NCBI GenBank assembly: GCA_014874235.1
Contig: JACWAC010000034.1
Span: forward strand, 1-11,045
Origin: Thermoplasmatales archaeon
GTDB taxonomy: Archaea; Thermoplasmatota; Thermoplasmata; Thermoplasmatales; GCA-001856825
Direction: 5' to 3'
DNA: 11,045 nucleotides
Shown: positions 1-5,567 of the stretch, piece by piece
How the letters are laid out: each line of letters starts with the position of its first letter
Position numbering within the stretch: position 1 is the first letter of the stretch
The notes under the pieces: model-generated
Told to the model about the DNA's origin: nothing
The model's database searches: none
The model's input: only the letters and a program-made list of their open reading frames with translations
Program-made: the position numbers and the translations under genes

Positions 1-614
1 GACAGGGCCAACACTTTTGCATTCTCGTTAAACTGTGTTTTCCATCTGTAAGCAACGCCGTTGAATCCAGGTGTACCAAATATCACTGGAATCATGTTGT
101 TGGAAAAAATCTCGTCTGCAAATTTTTGCAGCGCATCCAGATGCATGTCCTCGCGTATAAGCAGTTTCTTCACAATCTCAATCTCGGATTCCTCGAACAA
201 CCCGAATCCTCTCAGAAGAGGAATCGTCAGATAACCGATTGCCGATCGGGGCTGATAACCTCCAGGAACAATCACGGTGTCTTCAACCAGTTCCGGGAGT
301 ATCCCGCCAGAAGCTATCCCCCTGATTTTGGCACCCCTTTCCTTGGCCTTTTTGACCGTCTCCAGGGTCTCATCTGTGTTGCCGGAATAACTTATGGCAA
401 CAAAGAGTGTCTTGGAGTCCACAAATTCTGGTATATGGTAAGAACTAACGAGAGTCACTGGTTTCTTGGTATAAAGCTCCTGGAAAATCCTGCCGACTAT
501 TCCGGAGCCGCCCATTCCGGATATCACTATCTTCTCAATTCCATCCGGAACTTCGATTTTCTCTGGAAATGAAATCTGTTCCTTCAAGGATGTAATTTCA
601 TCTATGAACTGCAT
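1..614 (-). CDS. Bifunctional phosphoglucose/phosphomannose isomerase, N-terminal part (3' end outside window)
   Basis: Interconverts glucose-6-P or mannose-6-P with fructose-6-P, at the junction of sugar-nucleotide synthesis and gluconeogenesis; cytosolic. I translated the minus strand from the ATG at 614; 204 codons stay open to the window edge. The N-terminal SIS domain shows GMGGSG at residues 33-38 and SYSGNT at 75-80, a Pro-Arg pair at 122-123 in a QPRSA context, and RWKTQFNENAK at 190-200 at the start of the second SIS domain. These are hallmarks of the archaeal PGI/PMI family, in which the Arg and the Glu of NEN (here 123 and 197) are active-site residues. The catalytic His and Lys expected in the C-terminal third lie beyond base 1. 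A box A centred about 25 bases upstream suggests a leaderless transcript. Family assignment is firm; substrate preference is not visible. Confidence 0.9.
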   Translation of the reverse strand, partial: MQFIDEITSLKEQISFPEKIEVPDGIEKIVISGMGGSGIVGRIFQELYTKKPVTLVSSYHIPEFVDSKTLFVAISYSGNTDETLETVKKAKERGAKIRGIASGGILPELVEDTVIVPGGYQPRSAIGYLTIPLLRGFGLFEESEIEIVKKLLIREDMHLDALQKFADEIFSNNMIPVIFGTPGFNGVAYRWKTQFNENAKVLAL

Positions 615-633
615 TGTTCATCATAGAAGTTCA

Positions 634-644
634 TGATATTAATG
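634..644 (-). promoter_or_regulatory. Candidate box A (TATA) of the PGI/PMI gene
   Basis: On the minus strand the A/T-rich stretch CATTAATATC lies with its centre near 639, about 25 bases before the ATG at 614. That spacing would place transcription start at or next to the start codon. No convincing Shine-Dalgarno sequence precedes the ATG, which fits a leaderless message. Called by eye only. Confidence 0.4.
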
Positions 645-675
645 AGTTCCTTCTCTCTTAGTGCAAGTTACGGTC

Positions 676-1410
676 TTAGAATTTCAAGTCAGATACGGCA
701 TATCCCTTGTTTTTCATTTGTTCTTTCAAGGCCCTCAGAGATTTCACTTCATCCTCGGAAATAGAGAGGGTATTCTTGTTTACGAACTGGAACATAACCC
801 TCTTCAGCATTTCATAATTTTCTACGCTGAACATAGTCGCAATGTCCTTCATGACTTCAGGAGCATTGTTGAGCGCGTACTTTACTGACGCACTTACGGC
901 CTCTTCAATCAGGGTCTTAAGGTCCTTTGCAGACCTCTTTATAATCCCGGAATAGAGTGGAAAGGGAAGTTTGTCCGCGACTTCCGTCCACTTGCCGTAA
1001 AGATCGAACTTTGTGCTCCCACTCTGTCCACCTAGCATAGCAATCCTCGGTTCCATGACAGTGGGGAAACCCTCTCCTTTCTTGATGGTCACTTCATCCA
1101 GCAGAATCTTAACGTAATATTCGGAAACAAGATCCTTTTCACTCACGAAGAGCTCATCGTTTTTTTGCTGAGAGGCAAAAATCTGGGGACCGGAAAAATA
1201 GGAGAATATGCTGCCGCTCCTCAGGAAGATGTAATTGTGAGAGTTCAAGATTGCAATCGGAGCCGGAACAAATGCGACATCAGCAGTCAACTCTTCTTCA
1301 AAAGCTGTCACTGCTTCACATTGAAATTTTGGATATGCTGCAAACTTATCAGAGCACAACCCCCTGAGGATGAAATGGTATTCTGGAATATCTGGAAATT
1401 CTAGTTCCAT
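676..1410 (-). CDS. MqnD-like protein (menaquinone-pathway family, degenerate active site)
   Basis: A 244-residue protein that aligns by eye along its length with MqnD (1,4-dihydroxy-6-naphthoate synthase, futalosine pathway; periplasmic-binding-protein fold). Matching landmarks are PEYHFIL near residue 9 (MqnD: PNDTFIF), ADVAFVPAP at 43-51, FLRSG at 62-66 followed by SGPQIFAS, LPFPLYSGIIKR at 148-159 (MqnD: LPLPLGGIAV-R), SVKYAL at 175-180, and QFVNKNTLSI near residue 208 (MqnD: LYVN-T). It is about 30 residues shorter than usual MqnD. Where MqnD has a conserved Ile-His-Glu with the proposed catalytic histidine, this protein has Leu-Gly-Gly (126-128), and the N-terminal Asn-Asp-Thr is also lost. 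It has no signal peptide. It may bind a related small molecule or act differently from MqnD. The gene sits between the ChrB-like and PGI/PMI genes, all on one strand. Family call is moderate; function unknown. Confidence 0.55.
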   Translation of the reverse strand: MELEFPDIPEYHFILRGLCSDKFAAYPKFQCEAVTAFEEELTADVAFVPAPIAILNSHNYIFLRSGSIFSYFSGPQIFASQQKNDELFVSEKDLVSEYYVKILLDEVTIKKGEGFPTVMEPRIAMLGGQSGSTKFDLYGKWTEVADKLPFPLYSGIIKRSAKDLKTLIEEAVSASVKYALNNAPEVMKDIATMFSVENYEMLKRVMFQFVNKNTLSISEDEVKSLRALKEQMKNKGYAVSDLKF

Positions 1411-1434
1411 TGGGCAAATCCATACCTGTTAAGC

Positions 1435-1444
1435 GCTAATAACC
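1435..1444 (-). promoter_or_regulatory. Candidate box A of the MqnD-like gene
   Basis: Minus-strand GGTTATTAGC is centred about 30 bases before the ATG at 1410, a spacing consistent with a leaderless or very short-leader archaeal transcript. No Shine-Dalgarno sequence is evident directly before the ATG. Confidence 0.35.
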
Positions 1445-1499
1445 TTTTGTTATTGACCCGCTTTTCACCTGAAATTTCGATATTGCATGGGCTCCAGTA

Positions 1500-1516
1500 A
1501 TGAGCTTAAAAAAGTT
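1500..1516 (-). terminator. Candidate T-run terminator after the ChrB-like gene
   Basis: Directly after the TGA stop (1517-1519) the minus strand reads CTTTTTTAAG, a run of six T (plus-strand A at 1508-1513). Short U-tracts are sufficient termination signals for archaeal RNA polymerase. No stem is needed and none is obvious. Confidence 0.4.
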
Positions 1517-1984
1517 TCATTTCACCGAGTGTTCAAGTTTGGCCTTACCCTCCATCTTTCCCTTTACGTATGCGTACATTGCATCGTAAAATGGGAACTG
1601 GAGTTTCATGTTCTCATGATCGTCCTTTGATATTTGCCTGAATCCGAGAGCAGCCGCCTCGAGTCCTTGTGACTCTGGAGGGACATCAGGAATATTAGCA
1701 TCCGCACCTCTGACTATTCTCGCAAACTCAAGGAGTGCAGGATCGGAGAGTTTGTACTTCCTGATGACAGCATCGAAACTCACATATTCTTTTCCGTCCA
1801 CTTCATAATGGAACAGCTCTGCGCCAGGAGTGTCAAACGGAATTGCACCCTCAGATTTCGCAACTTCCAGTACCTTTTCTTTGGGCACAAAAATAAACTC
1901 TGGATCTTTGTCAACGAACCTAGAAATCACCCAAGGACAGGCAATTCTATCAACTTTGGCCTTCTCCCTCGTCACCCATTTCAT
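1517..1984 (-). CDS. Stand-alone ChrB-domain (chromate resistance) protein
   Basis: A 155-residue protein matching the C-terminal domain of bacterial ChrB, the chromate-responsive regulator of the ChrA efflux pump. Diagnostic segments are WVTREKAKVDRIACPW at 3-18, the FVDKDPEF-I-FVP stretch that follows, GAIPFDTPGAEL near residue 46, and IVRGADAN near residue 89. The frame is open further upstream to a possible start at 2155, but the added 57 residues match nothing, cross the probable promoter, and the family motif begins directly at this ATG, so I start it at 1984. The N-terminal domain of full-length ChrB is absent, and no ChrA transporter is in the window. The conserved Arg, Asp and Cys in the motif suggest binding or catalysis, but the activity of the isolated domain is unclear. 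It lies about 1.5 kb from the superoxide dismutase genes, with one gene between. Confidence 0.82.
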   Translation of the reverse strand: MKWVTREKAKVDRIACPWVISRFVDKDPEFIFVPKEKVLEVAKSEGAIPFDTPGAELFHYEVDGKEYVSFDAVIRKYKLSDPALLEFARIVRGADANIPDVPPESQGLEAAALGFRQISKDDHENMKLQFPFYDAMYAYVKGKMEGKAKLEHSVK

Positions 1985-2012
1985 ATATACCACAGAACCT
2001 ATCCTTAGACTA

Positions 2013-2022
2013 CTTATTAACC
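2013..2022 (-). promoter_or_regulatory. Candidate box A of the ChrB-like gene
   Basis: Minus-strand GGTTAATAAG lies about 33 bases before the ATG at 1984, giving a predicted transcription start a few bases before the start codon. This placement also argues against the longer reading frame beginning at 2155. Confidence 0.35.
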
Positions 2023-2079
2023 TTATGAAAGAGCTGTGCCATCGTTCGGGGAATGAAAACAAATCATAATGAGAGTCAA

Positions 2080-2096
2080 ATTGCGTCAATGGCAAT
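2080..2096. repeat. Short inverted repeat in the divergent promoter region
   Basis: ATTGC and GCAAT form a perfect 5-bp inverted repeat with a 7-base spacer, roughly midway in the 209-base gap between the divergent ChrB-like and acyl-CoA dehydrogenase genes. It could be an operator for a dimeric regulator serving either gene; at this length chance is a real alternative. Confidence 0.25.
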
Positions 2097-2108
2097 GTAT
2101 GGTCTCTA

Positions 2109-2135
2109 ATTACAAACGATAATTCGGTATTACAA
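2109..2135. repeat. Direct repeat ATTACAA spaced two helical turns
   Basis: ATTACAA occurs at 2109-2115 and again at 2129-2135, exactly 20 bases start to start, so both copies face the same side of the helix. They sit just upstream of the acyl-CoA dehydrogenase box A (about 2154-2163), where an archaeal activator could bind. Seen directly; function inferred and weak. Confidence 0.25.
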
Positions 2136-2153
2136 TTGGCACAGTTTTCAGGC

Positions 2154-2190
2154 AAATATTTAATTTGAAACAGAGATAATGAATTGAGGA
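2154..2190 (+). promoter_or_regulatory. Candidate box A and ribosome binding site of the acyl-CoA dehydrogenase gene
   Basis: AAATATTTAA at 2154-2163 fits a box A about 35 bases before the ATG at 2194, implying a leader of roughly ten bases. Within that leader, TGAGGA at 2185-2190 is complementary to the 16S rRNA 3' end at suitable spacing, supporting the ATG at 2194. Confidence 0.45.
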
Positions 2191-2193
2191 AAA

Positions 2194-3321
2194 ATGGATT
2201 TCAAACTTCCTGACGAAACCATTGCAATAAGAGACCTAGTAAGTGAATTTTCCAAGAAGAAAATAGAACCGATTGCATCGAAAATTGATAAGGAAGATCG
2301 ATTTCCCATGGAGATATTCAGGGAAATGGGCAAGCTCGGTCTGCTTGGCTTGACAATTCCAGAAGAGTATGGAGGTGCGGGGTTGGATTTCTTGACAGAC
2401 GGAGTTGCACTGGAAGAAATATCGTACTTCTCTGGATCTCTGGGTCTTTCCTACGGAGACCACAACAACCTTGTGCTCGACAATCTCAATCGAAACGGAA
2501 ACAAGGAGCAAAAGGAAAAGTATCTTCCAAGTCTGGTAGCCGGTCAAAAGATAGGTTCGTTGTGTCTCACTGAACCCGGAGCCGGCTCCGATGCGCTTGG
2601 AGGTATGAAGACCACTTACGAAAGGAAGGGGGAATCATATGAAATCAACGGAACCAAAACGTTCATAACGAATGCCCCGAATGCCGATGTTTTTCTGGTC
2701 TACGCAAGAAATGGCAAGTCGTATTCACAATTCATTTTGGAAAGAGAAGATGGAGTGGAGACTCCTAAGAAAATAAAGAAACTGGGAATGAGAGGATCGC
2801 CAACGGGAGAGGTCGTACTCAGAAACATAACAGTAGGTAAGGAAAGGTTAGTGAGAGCAGAGGGACAGGGGAAGAGCATCATTCTTAACGGACTAAATGC
2901 TGAACGTGCTGTACTTGCATTCGGTCCCATAGGAATCGCGAGGAGAGCGCTGGATGAAGCAATAAACTACAGCAATCAGAGGGAGCAGTTCGGCAAGAAG
3001 ATAGGTGAGTTTGAGCTCATTCAGGAGAAGTTGGCCTACATGTTTACCAGACTTGAGGCCGCTAAACTGCTGGCCTACAAGGCCGCAACTATGTTAAGCG
3101 AAAACGTTTCCGACCCTTCATATGCCGCAGCATCCATAATGTTTGCATCGGAAACTGCCACACAGATAACAAGAGACGCGATTCAGATCTTTGGAGGATA
3201 CGGTTACACCGAGGACTATCCTCTTGAAAGATATCTCCGGGATGCGATATTGTACGAGATAGGAGCGGGGACCACTGAAATTAGGAAAATAGTAATTGCC
3301 AAGGCGCTCCTCAAAAAATAA
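2194..3321 (+). CDS. Acyl-CoA dehydrogenase, isovaleryl-CoA dehydrogenase-like
   Basis: FAD enzyme of 375 residues that would desaturate an acyl-CoA at the alpha-beta bond, passing electrons to ETF; cytosolic. The N-terminal helical domain includes GLSYGDHNN near residue 84, family signature 1 is LTEPGAGSDA at 125-134, and signature 2 is QIFGGYGY at 331-338. The substrate-base arrangement is informative: medium-chain enzymes carry the catalytic Glu in a YEGT motif near the C terminus, but here that position is Ala358 (IGAGT). A Glu is present at 237 in NAERAV, where isovaleryl-CoA dehydrogenase has its base (LERLV). Together with the GLSYG-H-N and NGNxxQKEKYLP matches this points to isovaleryl-CoA or another branched acyl-CoA from leucine breakdown. 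No other leucine-catabolism gene is in the window. Family certain, substrate inferred. Confidence 0.9.
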   Translation: MDFKLPDETIAIRDLVSEFSKKKIEPIASKIDKEDRFPMEIFREMGKLGLLGLTIPEEYGGAGLDFLTDGVALEEISYFSGSLGLSYGDHNNLVLDNLNRNGNKEQKEKYLPSLVAGQKIGSLCLTEPGAGSDALGGMKTTYERKGESYEINGTKTFITNAPNADVFLVYARNGKSYSQFILEREDGVETPKKIKKLGMRGSPTGEVVLRNITVGKERLVRAEGQGKSIILNGLNAERAVLAFGPIGIARRALDEAINYSNQREQFGKKIGEFELIQEKLAYMFTRLEAAKLLAYKAATMLSENVSDPSYAAASIMFASETATQITRDAIQIFGGYGYTEDYPLERYLRDAILYEIGAGTTEIRKIVIAKALLKK

Positions 3322-3419
3322 GTTCAAATATCGAACTCTAAACCTAAGAGCGAAGCCAGAAGTCAAGACAGGATCGATAGAAAAATTCTGTCAAATAACA
3401 TGAAATGGCTTTGTGGCAT

Positions 3420-3440
3420 CAAGAGTTTTTACATATTTTA
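3420..3440 (+). terminator. Candidate T-rich terminator between acyl-CoA dehydrogenase and sodN
   Basis: Two T-tracts, T5 at 3426-3430 and T4 at 3436-3439, lie about 100 bases after the acyl-CoA dehydrogenase stop and just before the sodN promoter. This is the likeliest end of the upstream transcript. No stable stem is seen. Confidence 0.3.
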
Positions 3441-3449
3441 CAAACGAAA

Positions 3450-3487
3450 ATACTTTAATACTAAGTATCATCATAAAGTAGTGATAC
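3450..3487 (+). promoter_or_regulatory. sodN promoter with overlapping inverted repeats (possible operator)
   Basis: CTTTAATA at 3453-3460 is a good box A about 32 bases before the sodN ATG (3489). Three inverted repeats overlap it or follow it: ATACTT-7-AAGTAT (3450-3468), ATACT-1-AGTAT (3458-3468) and GTATCA-11-TGATAC (3465-3470 with 3482-3487). A protein bound here would block TBP or the initiation site, so repression by a nickel-, iron- or redox-responsive regulator is plausible. GTGAT at 3481-3485 could also serve as a weak ribosome binding site. The repeats are seen directly; the regulator is unknown. Confidence 0.5.
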
Positions 3488-3488
3488 C

Positions 3489-4013
3489 ATGGGAGAAAAA
3501 GATGTGTTGACAAGGATAATGGACAGGATTGACGAGAGCATGAAATTCGATACTGCGTACGCGCACTGTGACTTCCCTTGTGGAATTTATGACCCTCACC
3601 TAGCGCAGCTGTCAGCTCTGACGGTCGTGAGGATGGTTGATCTTATCAACAACATTCCCAAACCGACGGCCAGCAAGCCCGAAGAGATAATGGACTATTC
3701 CCACGATGTTGCGAGGGCTGTAGACATTAAGGAAAAACACGGTGAGTTGTGCAAGCACGAGGTGAGAATAATCTGGGGAGATTACTTCAAACCCGACCAC
3801 CTAAAGGCTCATCCAGATCTGCACGAAATCGTATGGAACATCATGAAGTATGGAAGCAAAGCAAGGCAGGAACCAGACAGGGAGGCGGCAATGAAACTCC
3901 TCAACGAAGTGAACAAGTTCGCCGAAATATTCTGGCAAACGAAGGGTATCAAGACCAAGAGAGCAAAGGCACCCTATGAACCCAAAGAGGAAATGGTCTA
4001 CCCAGATCTCTAA
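3489..4013 (+). CDS. sodN: Nickel superoxide dismutase precursor
   Basis: Converts superoxide to oxygen and hydrogen peroxide with a nickel centre in the cytosol. The precursor has 174 residues. The nickel hook HCDFPCGIYDP begins at residue 26; His26, Cys27 and Cys31 correspond to mature His1, Cys2 and Cys6, and Tyr34 to Tyr9. A 25-residue propeptide ending in Ala must be removed to free the His1 amine that binds nickel. The central match is also clear: IKEKHGEL at 80-87 and IIWGDYFKPDH at 94-104, then HPDLHE, with FWQTKG at 148-153 where the Streptomyces enzyme ends. Oddities are a further 21-residue basic/acidic tail (154-174), an insertion near 54-68 relative to Streptomyces, and Ser and His at the positions of second-shell Glu17 and Arg47. 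It has no export signal. The maturation peptidase gene follows without a gap. Family identity is near certain. Confidence 0.96.
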   Translation: MGEKDVLTRIMDRIDESMKFDTAYAHCDFPCGIYDPHLAQLSALTVVRMVDLINNIPKPTASKPEEIMDYSHDVARAVDIKEKHGELCKHEVRIIWGDYFKPDHLKAHPDLHEIVWNIMKYGSKARQEPDREAAMKLLNEVNKFAEIFWQTKGIKTKRAKAPYEPKEEMVYPDL

Positions 4014-4328
4014 ATGAAGAGTCCAATTTTTGTCTTGAAGATCAGTGGGAATAGCATGAAGCCATTCGCAAAGGATGGCGATTATGCGATTTCCACCCGC
4101 ATATTTCTGAGTCCAAGGCTAGGCGAGGTACTGATCTTCAGAAGTCCGCTTGATGGAGTAATGATGATCAAGAGAGTCAGCAGAATATATTCAGAAGAAG
4201 GGGAAGAGAGATACTATGTCGAAGGAGACAACAGGATGAGGAGTACCGACAGCAAGGCGTTTGGAGGGATAAGCAAGAAAGAAGTGTTAGGGAAAGTACT
4301 GTTTGTATCCAGGAAAAACGTGACTTAA
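4014..4328 (+). CDS. sodX: Nickel-type superoxide dismutase maturation peptidase (SodX, S26-like)
   Basis: Small 104-residue serine peptidase expected to remove the SodN propeptide at Ala25-His26. GNSMKP at 12-17 holds the nucleophile Ser14, MIKRV at 51-55 holds the general base Lys53, and GDNRMRSTDSKAFGG at 71-85 matches box E of bacterial type I signal peptidases. The Ser/Lys dyad is of bacterial type; the archaeal housekeeping signal peptidase uses Ser/His. There is no membrane anchor, so it should act on a cytosolic substrate, as required for SodN. Its ATG follows the sodN TAA with no intervening base, so translational coupling is likely. The position directly after sodN separates it from generic signal peptidases and LexA-like proteins. 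Confidence 0.93.
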   Translation: MKSPIFVLKISGNSMKPFAKDGDYAISTRIFLSPRLGEVLIFRSPLDGVMMIKRVSRIYSEEGEERYYVEGDNRMRSTDSKAFGGISKKEVLGKVLFVSRKNVT

Positions 4329-4352
4329 CGAGATGCCTTCCAATGCTTGAGG

Positions 4353-4373
4353 TACTTAATTGGAGCCGTCCAA
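4353..4373 (+). promoter_or_regulatory. Candidate box A and small hairpin upstream of the nickel permease
   Basis: In the 80-base gap after sodX, TACTTAAT at 4353-4360 could be a box A about 50 bases before the permease ATG. TTGGA-GCCG-TCCAA at 4360-4373 forms a small perfect 5-bp stem with a GCCG loop next to it. The gap may give the permease its own promoter or be a processing or attenuation point in one operon mRNA. Both elements are weak alone. Confidence 0.25.
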
Positions 4374-4408
4374 ATTCTTAGGTAGGTTGAATAATCACGT
4401 CTTTGGAA

Positions 4409-5485
4409 ATGACTTACAAGTCCGAATATTCTGGGCCTGGAACGTTGAGAGAAGAAAGAAAAAAGGTGATCTTAGTTTACACAATCCTGATTCTAGCTAC
4501 AGTTTTCTTGGTCTACGAATCCACAATACTGGCTCGCACCTCCGCCATTGTAACTGGACTAGGCATAGTAGCCTACGTACTCGGCCTTCGTCACGGGGTA
4601 GACGTGGACCACATCGCAGCAATTGACAATACTACAAGAAAGCTGATCCAGCAGGGCAAACCGAGTTCAATGGTCGGAACTTGGTTTTCACTCGGACACT
4701 CCACCGTCGTCATCGCTTTCGTCGCTGTCCTTGTTTTCCTTACGAGGACCGTCACGAGCAGATTGCCAGCCCTGCAAGCATTTGGGAGCGTGATAGGTCT
4801 GGTGACTTCTGGAACTTTTCTTGTGATCATCGGACTTGTGAATCTTGTCATCGTTCTTGGCATATACCGTCTGTTTAAGCGAGCTAGACAGGAACGTATT
4901 GATGAGATGAAGCTCGACCTTTTTCTGGGGAGGAGAGGTCTGCTGAACAGGTTATTTAACAGACTTTTTAACCTGGTAAACAAACCTTGGCAGATTTATC
5001 CCATAGGGATATTGTTCGGACTCGGTTTTGACACTGCGACTGAGGTTGGTTTGATCGCCATAAGCGTGGGAATAGGGGTATCTTCCTCGGTTCCCATCTG
5101 GGAGATAATGATCCTACCATTGCTCTTCGCCAGTGGAATGGTGCTGACGGATACGACAGATGGACTGGCTATGAGACTCGCATATGGCTGGGCATTCTTG
5201 AACCCCCTGAAGAAGATATTCTACAATCTTACAATTAGCGTCATGTCAGTCATAGTTGCCTTAGGGATAGGAGGGATAGAACTTCTCCAGATTGTTGAAC
5301 TGAAAATGAATTTCAACGGCGTTTTCTGGAACTGGTTAAGGTCCCTCAATTTTGAAACAATGGGTCTATTCATAATTGGAATTTTCGTATTGACATGGGC
5401 AGTGGGATATGGAGTTTGGAAGATTGGGAACTACGAGGAGATTCCCCGGAGACTTGATAGTTCGTCTGGCAACTCCAAAAGGTGA
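4409..5485 (+). CDS. NiCoT-family nickel/cobalt permease
   Basis: Secondary transporter of the NiCoT family, expected to bring Ni(II), possibly Co(II), across the cytoplasmic membrane. The 358-residue protein has about eight hydrophobic segments, split by a charged loop near residues 154-195. The TM-II signature reads RHGVDVDHIAAIDNTTR at 61-77, keeping the essential His-x4-Asp-His (62, 67, 68) although most relatives have RHAxDADH. GTWFSLGHSTVV at 90-101 and GLGFDTATE at 204-212 are the other two family signatures. A TTG two codons upstream (4403) is in frame, but ATG 4409 is the better start. Location after sodN and sodX argues for nickel supply to the dismutase. Whether nickel is preferred over cobalt cannot be read from sequence. 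Confidence 0.93.
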   Translation: MTYKSEYSGPGTLREERKKVILVYTILILATVFLVYESTILARTSAIVTGLGIVAYVLGLRHGVDVDHIAAIDNTTRKLIQQGKPSSMVGTWFSLGHSTVVIAFVAVLVFLTRTVTSRLPALQAFGSVIGLVTSGTFLVIIGLVNLVIVLGIYRLFKRARQERIDEMKLDLFLGRRGLLNRLFNRLFNLVNKPWQIYPIGILFGLGFDTATEVGLIAISVGIGVSSSVPIWEIMILPLLFASGMVLTDTTDGLAMRLAYGWAFLNPLKKIFYNLTISVMSVIVALGIGGIELLQIVELKMNFNGVFWNWLRSLNFETMGLFIIGIFVLTWAVGYGVWKIGNYEEIPRRLDSSSGNSKR

Positions 5486-5567
5486 CAATCACAGCTACAT
5501 TCGTGTCAGCTCAAGGTAGACCAATAAAATCGGTACCTCGTATTGATCTCCGTCCAGTAATCATAAA

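Noticed and set aside
126..572. 148-codon plus-strand open frame
   Set aside because: Shadow of the PGI/PMI gene, whose catalytic motifs read clearly on the minus strand.
1985..2155. 57-residue N-terminal extension of the ChrB-like protein, including a Cys-x2-Cys pair
   Set aside because: It matches no part of the ChrB family, overlaps the predicted box A, and the family motif starts exactly at the internal ATG at 1984.
3465..3487. NikR operator upstream of sodN
   Set aside because: The half-sites GTATCA/TGATAC resemble but do not equal the NikR sequence, and the 11-base spacing differs from 16, so I report only an unnamed inverted repeat.
4403..4408. TTG as start of the nickel permease
   Set aside because: An ATG lies two codons later, and the extra residues add nothing recognisable.
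4916..4975. Tandem-looking NRLF repeat in the permease cytoplasmic loop
   Set aside because: Only two short imperfect copies in a charged loop; likely ordinary low-complexity sequence.
4591..4983. 130-codon minus-strand open frame inside the permease gene
   Set aside because: Antisense shadow of a strongly conserved membrane protein; composition is Arg/Ser-rich and no motif is visible.
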